In this document: positions 22,592-27,655 of the stretch, in pieces
Numbering within the stretch: the stretch's first letter is position 1
Layout: the number at the start of each line of letters is the position of its first letter
From: an uncultured Oscillospiraceae bacterium
GTDB lineage: Bacteria > Bacillota > Clostridia > Oscillospirales > Acutalibacteraceae
Length of the DNA stretch: 27,655 nt
NCBI GenBank assembly: GCA_900543525.1
Contig: UQRS01000023.1
Location: 1-27,655, forward strand
Reading direction: 5' to 3'
The notes under the pieces: generated by a model
Databases searched by the model: none
Told to the model about the DNA's origin: nothing
Seen by the model: only the letters and a program-made list of their open reading frames with translations
Position numbers and translations under genes: made by a program

Positions 22592-23332
22592 ATGGCAAGC
22601 ACAAATAAAACGACCAACGGCCTCAACCAATGGGTGCTGAGCGACACCCCCAAGATGGAGGATTTTAACGCCGACAACCGGATTCTCGACGCGGCCATTA
22701 CCAAGGCCAACGCCCCGCTTGAAAGCATCGGCGCGGGCGGCATCACCGGCGACTATCTGGCGGAGGATATCCGCGCTTTCGGAAAATTCTGCATCGCGCT
22801 CGACAGCTCCAGCTTCGATACGCCGCTGACGCCGGACGCCGCCGGTGCACCGCTGTATGTCCGCGCCGGAGATCACATCACTCTGGCCAACTGGAGTCAG
22901 GGGGAGAACTACCAGCAGCTTTACATCGGCGTTAAGGAGATGCTGCCCTACTACGGTGTGCAGAGCGGCTTGGATCTCATCCGGATGGAGGGGATTTACA
23001 AGGTGGTCAACACCGCCCTCAGCGCCAATCCGGAGTCGGATTTTACAAGCGCTTTGCTGATTCATCATGTGCCGGGAAACAGCGAGCACACCTACTGCCA
23101 GATCTGGATCGGCAGCGGAATATACAAGCGCTACAAGCTGAAAAGCACCGGGAAGTGGACAGCCTGGGAGGCGGTTGCGGGCAATCTGCAAAAACGGCAG
23201 AGCGGCGCCAGTTCGGACAGGCCGGCCGCGCCCAAGGCCGGCGAGTGCTATTTTGACGAGACGCTCGGAAAGCCGATCTGGTGGCAGAGCACCGGGGAGA
23301 AATGGGTCGACGCGGCCGGCGCGGCGGTCTGA
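22592..23332 (+). CDS. Orphan phage tail fibre-like protein
   Basis: The 246-residue protein begins T-N-K-T-T-N-G-L-N-Q-W followed by K-M-E-D-F-N-A-D-N-R-I-L-D-A-A-I, a start typical of prophage tail and host-recognition proteins of Firmicutes. The middle (about 150-195) has the Y-K-R-Y-K...W-T-A-W pattern of a pyocin-knob-like domain. The end P-A-A-P-K-A-G-E-C-Y-F-D-E-T-L-G-K-P-I-W-W is a common phage fibre tail. No other phage gene is near. I chose ATG 22592 with AAGGAG 8 bases upstream; ATG 22586 is too close to it. Intact codon use suggests the gene is under selection. Function is unknown. Confidence 0.75.
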   Translation: MASTNKTTNGLNQWVLSDTPKMEDFNADNRILDAAITKANAPLESIGAGGITGDYLAEDIRAFGKFCIALDSSSFDTPLTPDAAGAPLYVRAGDHITLANWSQGENYQQLYIGVKEMLPYYGVQSGLDLIRMEGIYKVVNTALSANPESDFTSALLIHHVPGNSEHTYCQIWIGSGIYKRYKLKSTGKWTAWEAVAGNLQKRQSGASSDRPAAPKAGECYFDETLGKPIWWQSTGEKWVDAAGAAV

Positions 23333-23498
23333 TTTTCCTCCCACCGAGGCAATATTTCCTCTGGTCTTTTCATTGCCCCGTAATAAAATCCCGGTTCAAA
23401 TGCCGAATCCCTCGCCATGTTCCGCATGGCAGCCGGGATTCACGGCGGCAAAGCTGGTTCTATGCCCGCTGCATGTGTGTCATGCGGCGGGCTTTTTT
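23333..23498 (+). other. Structured intergenic region ending in a terminator
   Basis: There is no gene here. Three stems follow each other: GGCAAT/ATTGCC (23348-23353/23372-23377); AATCCCGG/CCGGGATT (23387-23394/23433-23440) with GCCATG/CATGGC nested inside; and the terminator at 23464. The set could be a 3' UTR or a small RNA. No separate promoter was recognised. Confidence 0.4.
23464..23498 (+). terminator. Intrinsic terminator
   Basis: GCCCGCTGCATG pairs with CATGCGGCGGGC with one G-T pair, loop TGTGT, followed by six T. Confidence 0.92.
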
Positions 23499-23563
23499 CC
23501 TTTTGCCGAAGGTCTGCGCGGCCGCCTCCCTTCCCGGCCGGTTGAATAATCCTTCAAATTCTC

Positions 23564-23592
23564 TTGACAGATAGGGCGCACGCCTGTATAAT
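23564..23592 (+). promoter_or_regulatory. Consensus promoter of the rha operon
   Basis: TTGACA (23564-23569), 17 bp, TATAAT (23587-23592), perfect in both hexamers. Such a strong promoter implies control by a repressor. Confidence 0.92.
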
Positions 23593-23601
23593 AAACACAA
23601 T

Positions 23602-23615
23602 TTAAAACGTTTTAA
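23602..23615. promoter_or_regulatory. Palindromic operator of LacI type
   Basis: TTAAAACGTTTTAA is a perfect 14-bp palindrome centred on CG, as in LacI/GalR-family operators and related to cre sites. It lies at about +3 to +16, so binding would block transcription of rhaBAD. Confidence 0.7.
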
Positions 23616-23635
23616 TGAAAGGCGGTGGCGTAATT

Positions 23636-25024
23636 ATGCGCCGTTTTTTGGCCATTGATATCGGCGCGTCCAGCGGCCGGCACATCCTGAGCTGGATGGA
23701 GGGCGGCCGGCTTCAGCTCCGGGAGGTATATCGGTTTAAAAACCGGATGGAGCAGAAGAATGGGCACCTCTGCTGGAATCTGGACTACCTCTCGCGGGAG
23801 ATTTTGCAGGGGCTTCGCCGGGCGGCGGAGCTGGACTGTGCGCCCGACTTTGTCGGGATCGACACCTGGGGCGTTGATTTTATCCTTGTCGACGGGGAGG
23901 GCAGGCCGGTCGGCGACGCGGTAGCCTACCGGGACGGCCGAACCGACGGCGTCCGGGAGGCGGCCGCAAAAATCCTCTCCCCCGAGGAGCAGTACCGCCG
24001 CACCGGCACCCAGCCGCAGCCCTTCAACACGGTTTATCAGCTGCGCACCGTGCCGGAGGAGATGCGCAGAGCCGAACGTCTGCTGTTCGTGCCGGAATAT
24101 CTGAATTTCCTCCTGACCGGGAGGATGACGAACGAGTATACGGTCGCTTCGACCAGCGGCCTGCTCGACTGCCGGACGCGGGACTGGGATCGCGAGCTTA
24201 TGCAAACCCTCGGCATTCGGCCCTCTTTGTTCGGGAAGGTCGAGATGCCGGGTCTTTCGCTCGGCCGCTTCCGGCCGGAGATTGCAAAGCAGGTCGGTTT
24301 TTCGGCCGAGGTGATTTTAATCGCCGCCCACGACACGGCCTCGGCCGTGCTGGCCGTGCCGGAGGACAAAAGCCTCTACATCAGCTCGGGAACCTGGTCG
24401 CTGCTCGGAACCGAGCTGGAGGAGCCGATCACCTCTCCCGAGAGTCTGGCAGCCGGCTTCACCAACGAGGGGGGCGGCTATGGCGGCTACCGTTATCTGA
24501 AAAATATCATGGGGCTCTGGATGATTCAGTCTATCCGGGCCGAGCTTGGCAGCGCGCACAGCTTTGACGATCTCTGCCATATGGCGGAGGGCAGCCGGTT
24601 CGACGCAGTAGTGGACGTAAACGACGACTGCTTTTTGGCGCCGCGCAGCATGAGCGCCGCGGTGCGCCTCTATTGTGAGCGGAGCGGCCTTCCGGTGCCG
24701 CGGTATACCGGAGATTTGCTGCGCTGCGTTTACCGCGGCCTGGCAAAGAGCTACGCCGCCGCGGTGGAGGAGCTGTGCAGCCTGACCGGTCGGCGGTTTG
24801 ACCGGATTCATATTGTCGGCGGCGGCAGCCGGGACGGGTATCTCAACCGCCTGACGGCTGAGGCGGTCGGCCTCCCGGTTGTGACCGGCCCGACCGAGGC
24901 GACGGCGGCCGGAAATCTGCTGGTGCAGATGATCTATGCCGGGGAGATTGCGAATTTGGACGAGGGACGCCGGGTTATCCGCGCGTCGATGGATGTTGAG
25001 GACAGCCAATACGGTAAGGAGTGA
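23636..25024 (+). CDS. rhaB: L-rhamnulokinase
   Basis: The 462-residue FGGY-family kinase phosphorylates L-rhamnulose to rhamnulose 1-phosphate. It opens with the phosphate loop F-L-A-I-D-I-G-A-S-S-G-R-H. G-I-D-T-W-G-V-D-F holds the catalytic Asp, Y-I-S-S-G-T-W-S-L-L-G is the second phosphate motif, and H-I-V-G-G-G-S-R binds adenosine. G-T-Q-P-Q-P-F-N-T is typical of RhaB among FGGY kinases. ATG 23636 has AAAGGCGG 10-12 bases upstream. It is the first gene of the rha operon and ends two bases before rhaA. Confidence 0.96.
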   Translation: MRRFLAIDIGASSGRHILSWMEGGRLQLREVYRFKNRMEQKNGHLCWNLDYLSREILQGLRRAAELDCAPDFVGIDTWGVDFILVDGEGRPVGDAVAYRDGRTDGVREAAAKILSPEEQYRRTGTQPQPFNTVYQLRTVPEEMRRAERLLFVPEYLNFLLTGRMTNEYTVASTSGLLDCRTRDWDRELMQTLGIRPSLFGKVEMPGLSLGRFRPEIAKQVGFSAEVILIAAHDTASAVLAVPEDKSLYISSGTWSLLGTELEEPITSPESLAAGFTNEGGGYGGYRYLKNIMGLWMIQSIRAELGSAHSFDDLCHMAEGSRFDAVVDVNDDCFLAPRSMSAAVRLYCERSGLPVPRYTGDLLRCVYRGLAKSYAAAVEELCSLTGRRFDRIHIVGGGSRDGYLNRLTAEAVGLPVVTGPTEATAAGNLLVQMIYAGEIANLDEGRRVIRASMDVEDSQYGKE

Positions 25025-25026
25025 TC

Positions 25027-26286
25027 ATGTTGAACAATCATAATACCTTCTATTCATATGCGGCCGAGCAGTACAAAAAAATCGGCGTCGATCCGGAGGA
25101 GGCGCTCCGCCGCCTTGCGGGGATCGCGGTCTCGGTGCACTGCTGGCAGGGGGACGACGTCCGCGGGTTTGAGGGGAGCGATACCCTGACCGGCGGAATC
25201 GCCGCAACCGGAAATTATCCCGGACGGGCCCGGAACGCAGCCGAGCTGATGGCCGACTTTGACGCGGCCATGCGGCTGGTCCCGGGCAAAAAGAGGCTGA
25301 ATCTCCACGCCTCCTATGCGATTACCGAGCAGCCGGTCGAGCGGGACGCGCTGCTGCCCGAGCACTTTGCTCCCTGGGTGACCTTCGCAAAGGAGCGGGG
25401 CTACGGCCTGGATTTCAATCCGACCTTCTTTTCCCATCCGAAGGCGGCCGACAACCTCACCCTCTCCCACCCGGATGATGAGATCCGGAACTTCTGGATC
25501 CGGCACGGCAAGGCCTGCCGCCGCATCGCCGCCAGCTTTGGAGAGGCGCTCGGCAGCCCGAGTCTCTGCAACATATGGATTCCCGACGGGTACAAGAATA
25601 CGCCGGCCGACCGGCTTTCTCCCCGGCTGCGGCTGAAGGCCAGCCTGGATGAGATTTTTGCCGACCGGTACGATCCGCGGTACATCATCGACTCGGTCGA
25701 GAGCAAGGTTTTCGGCCTCGGGCTGGAGGCCTACACCGTCGGGTCGTCGGAATTCTATCTCAACTACGCCGCCCGGAAAGAGGGGGTTTACAACCTGCTG
25801 GACAACGGGCACTATCATCCGGATGAAAAGGTCAGCGACAAGATTTCGGCCATGCTGGCCTTCTGCGACCGGCTGCCGCTGCACGTGACCCGGCCGCTGC
25901 ACTGGGACAGCGACCACGTCGTCTTGCTGGAGGATGAGCTGCTCGCCATCGCGGGGGAGATTATCGCCGCCAAAGCGGAGGATAAGGCGATCATCGGCCT
26001 CGATTACTTTGACGCGAGCATCAACCGGGTCGCCGCCTGGGTCATCGGGACGCGGAATATGCAGAAGGCGCTGCTGCACGCCCTGCTGACCCCCTATGAC
26101 GAGCTGAGCCGTATGCAGGAGGCGGGCGACTTCACCGGAATTCTCGCAGCCGGCGAGGATCAGAAAACCCTCCCGTTTGGGGAGATCTGGGCTGAATACT
26201 GCCGCAGACAGGGTGTGCCGACCGACGGCGAGTGGTACAAAGCTGTGCAGGAATATGAAGAAACCGTACTGAAAAAGAGGGTATAA
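25027..26286 (+). CDS. rhaA: L-rhamnose isomerase
   Basis: The 419-residue enzyme converts L-rhamnose to L-rhamnulose with a divalent metal, usually Mn2+. Its length is that of E. coli RhaA. Family segments are S-V-H-C-W-Q-G-D-D-V-R-G-F-E, L-N-L-H-A-S-Y-A, G-L-D-F-N-P-T-F-F-S-H-P, V-E-S-K-V-F-G and H-W-D-S-D-H-V (from about residue 292), the last with metal-binding residues. AAGGAG lies just before ATG 25027 and inside the end of rhaB, so translation is coupled. The start GTG 25021 is less likely. Use of a Mn2+-dependent enzyme may be of interest with the Mn riboswitch nearby, but no link is shown. Confidence 0.97.
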   Translation: MLNNHNTFYSYAAEQYKKIGVDPEEALRRLAGIAVSVHCWQGDDVRGFEGSDTLTGGIAATGNYPGRARNAAELMADFDAAMRLVPGKKRLNLHASYAITEQPVERDALLPEHFAPWVTFAKERGYGLDFNPTFFSHPKAADNLTLSHPDDEIRNFWIRHGKACRRIAASFGEALGSPSLCNIWIPDGYKNTPADRLSPRLRLKASLDEIFADRYDPRYIIDSVESKVFGLGLEAYTVGSSEFYLNYAARKEGVYNLLDNGHYHPDEKVSDKISAMLAFCDRLPLHVTRPLHWDSDHVVLLEDELLAIAGEIIAAKAEDKAIIGLDYFDASINRVAAWVIGTRNMQKALLHALLTPYDELSRMQEAGDFTGILAAGEDQKTLPFGEIWAEYCRRQGVPTDGEWYKAVQEYEETVLKKRV

Positions 26287-26291
26287 AAGAT

Positions 26292-27113
26292 ATGGAGATT
26301 TTGGAAAACAGCGCAGTGCGGGGCTTTATCCGCATGTGCGGGGACGGCTGGCGGCAGGGCTGGCACGAGCGCAACGGCGGCAACCTGACCTACCGCATGA
26401 CGAAGGAGGAGGCCGACGCCTGCCGGCCGGGCTTTGATTACAGCCGACCGTTCGTACCGATGGGCGTGCAGGCCGAAAGCCTCGCCGGGGAGTGCTTCCT
26501 TACAACCGGAAGCGGCAAGTTCCTCCGCAATGTGGAGGAGGCGCCGGCCGAGAACATCGGCATTGTCGAGATTAGTGAGAAGGGCGACGCCTGGCGGATT
26601 GTGTGGGGCCTTTCCTCCGGGGCGCGCCCGACCAGCGAGTTTCCGAGCCATTTTCTAAACCACAGTGTAAAAGCGGCGGTCGATCCCGGCTATCGCGTGA
26701 TCTACCACGCGCACACGCCCAGCCTGATCGCGCTGACCTATGTTCTGCCGCTGACGGCGCGGGATTTCAGCCGCGTCCTCTGGCAGAGCGCGACCGAGTG
26801 CCCGGTGGTTTTCCCGGACGGGGTCGGCGTGGTCGAGTGGATGGTGCCCGGCGGGGCGGAGATTGCATGGGCCACCTCGGAGCAGATGCGGTCGTTCGAC
26901 GCGGTAGTCTGGGCGCACCACGGCCTCTTCTGTGCCGGGCCGGACTTTGACACCACCTTCGGCCTGATGCACACGATTGAGAAGGCGGCCGACATCTATG
27001 TCCGGGCGTGCGCCACCGGCCTCCCCATCCGGCAGACCATCACCGACGACAATCTGCGGGCGATTGCCCGGGATTTCGGCGTTACCCTGCGGGAGGAATT
27101 TTTGGGAGAGTAG
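26292..27113 (+). CDS. rhaD: Rhamnulose-1-phosphate aldolase
   Basis: The 273-residue class II aldolase splits rhamnulose 1-phosphate into dihydroxyacetone phosphate and L-lactaldehyde. N-G-G-N (28-31) binds phosphate, S-E-F-P-S-H (115-120) holds the catalytic Glu116, and zinc ligands are in H-A-H (139-141) and H-H-G (209-211). It starts 5 bases after rhaA; the ribosome site is the weak GAGGGTATAAAAG. It completes the path from rhamnose to central metabolism. A transporter, RhaM mutarotase, lactaldehyde reductase and regulator are not in the window. Confidence 0.96.
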   Translation: MEILENSAVRGFIRMCGDGWRQGWHERNGGNLTYRMTKEEADACRPGFDYSRPFVPMGVQAESLAGECFLTTGSGKFLRNVEEAPAENIGIVEISEKGDAWRIVWGLSSGARPTSEFPSHFLNHSVKAAVDPGYRVIYHAHTPSLIALTYVLPLTARDFSRVLWQSATECPVVFPDGVGVVEWMVPGGAEIAWATSEQMRSFDAVVWAHHGLFCAGPDFDTTFGLMHTIEKAADIYVRACATGLPIRQTITDDNLRAIARDFGVTLREEFLGE

Positions 27114-27183
27114 TTCGCGGCAAAGCCTCCAACCCCTTCTGTTTGCGGGTGGACGGCACCTTTGTGAAAACAAAATTAAAGAT

Positions 27184-27219
27184 AAAAAATCCGACAGGTT
27201 TTATACTGTCGGATTTTTT
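27184..27219. terminator. Bidirectional terminator after rhaD
   Basis: AAAAAATCCGACAG and CTGTCGGATTTTTT form a perfect 14-bp stem with an 8-base loop. It serves rhaD (+) and the convergent XRE gene (-), and lies at the switch to AT-rich DNA. Confidence 0.95.
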
Positions 27220-27236
27220 AGACTGCGGCAGAGGAT

Positions 27237-27467
27237 TTATAAGTTCCGGGGTTCTCTTTTAAGCCCCAGAACATAGTCGGAGGAAAGATTATAGAATTTG
27301 CATAACACAATAAGACTGTGAATCGGTAATGCGTTTACCCCGCGTTCGTAGCCGGAGTAAACCGATTGGGAGACATAAAGAAGGGCTGCAATTTCCCTTT
27401 GGGACAAATCCCGATCTTCCCGGCAATCGCGCAGAATCTGGTAATATGGTTTGGGCTTTTGTGCCAT
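27237..27467 (-). CDS. Small XRE-family HTH regulator
   Basis: The 76-residue product is a single XRE/Cro domain: I-L-R-D-C-R-E-D-R-D-L-S-Q-R-E-I-A-A-L-L as helices 1-2, V-S-Q-S-V-Y-S-G-Y-E-R-G as recognition helix, and L-S-S-D-Y-V-L-G-L as the domain end. It resembles the product at 286-489 in size and layout. AGAAGGAG lies about 7 bases before ATG 27467. It follows a ribbon-helix-helix gene by 14 bases, which suggests a two-gene regulatory operon. Its DNA is AT-rich. Confidence 0.88.
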   Translation of the reverse strand: MAQKPKPYYQILRDCREDRDLSQREIAALLYVSQSVYSGYERGVNALPIHSLIVLCKFYNLSSDYVLGLKREPRNL

Positions 27468-27481
27468 TGTGCATCTCCTTC

Positions 27482-27655
27482 TTATTTTTTGTGTAGATGG
27501 AAATTGTTTCTATTTGCATTTTTCTCTTTTGCAGCCATAGCATCTAAGCCTGTTCGAATCAGCGTTTCGATAATTTCCGTTTGTGTACAATTTGAAAAGG
27601 CTTCTGAAACGAGATGAATGGTTGCTGTTAAATCCGACGGTATGGAAAAGGAGAT
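27482..27655 (-). CDS. C-terminal part of a ribbon-helix-helix protein (5' truncated)
   Basis: The minus-strand frame is open from the window edge to TAA at 27482-27484, giving 57 residues. I-S-F-S-I-P-S-D-L looks like the beta strand of a CopG/Arc-type ribbon-helix-helix domain. T-A-T-I-H-L-V-S-E-A-F and T-Q-T-E-I-I-E-T-L-I-R-T-G-L match its two helices. The tail is Asn/Lys-rich. It may be a DNA-binding regulator, antitoxin or plasmid-type copy control protein; no toxin partner is visible. The start is outside the window. It is co-directional with the XRE gene 14 bases downstream. Confidence 0.6.
   Translation of the reverse strand: MSFSIPSDLTATIHLVSEAFSNCTQTEIIETLIRTGLDAMAAKEKNANRNNFHLHKK

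Noticed and set aside
23387..23440. Possible tRNA because of GGTTCAAAT near 23393
   Set aside because: No matching acceptor, D or anticodon arms can be drawn; the bases are better explained by the nested hairpin.
1..27655. CRISPR array, insertion sequence or replication origin
   Set aside because: No regularly spaced repeats, no transposase or integrase reading frame, and no cluster of DnaA boxes with an AT-rich element were seen.

Overview
The window looks like part of the chromosome of a GC-rich Gram-positive anaerobe of class Clostridia, probably Oscillospiraceae-like. This is inferred from the yqhQ-prmC, recA-recX-rimO-pgsA and cysE-cysS blocks, a Cys T-box, AGAAAGGA-type ribosome binding sites, lipoprotein signals, a DUF6062 protein and a Crp/Fnr regulator. 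Most of the sequence is GC-rich with strong third-position GC bias. Both ends (about 1-605 and 27114-27655) are clearly AT-rich and carry only small XRE or ribbon-helix-helix regulators, so they look like accessory DNA.

Layout. 1-525: end of one XRE regulator and a second small XRE gene, with a perfect inverted repeat between them. 594-4568: structured leader, lipoprotein with DxDxDG repeats, then an OmpR-type response regulator and its histidine kinase. 4625-6513: YqhQ-like membrane protein overlapping prmC. 6666-10517: recA, recX, rimO, pgsA, all on +. 10543-14206: cysteine T-box, cysE, cysS behind its own possible promoter, a DUF2007-like gene that appears frameshifted at an A-AAG-GGG heptamer, and apt. 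14551-16957 (minus): an ABC uptake system in which permease and ATPase are one polypeptide, plus its lipoprotein binding protein. It is divergent from a Crp/Fnr regulator, and a GTTGC-N4-GCAAC palindrome lies between the two. 17846-20405: DUF6062 protein, Ogg-type DNA glycosylase, PHP-domain protein. 20622-20871: tRNA-Arg(CCG) and a nearby copy of its 3' end. 20962-23332: a leader that reads as a yybP-ykoY manganese riboswitch, then a Na+-pump decarboxylase beta/gamma pair without an alpha subunit, then an orphan phage-tail-like gene. 23564-27113: rhaB-rhaA-rhaD behind a consensus promoter with a LacI-type palindromic operator.

The points most worth following up are the apparent manganese riboswitch over an orphan decarboxylase-pump pair, the fused ABC protein with a predicted FNR-like switch shared by two divergent genes, the -1 frameshift candidate behind cysS, and the tRNA-Arg 3'-end duplication. 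All functional calls come from motif recognition by eye. No database search was run.
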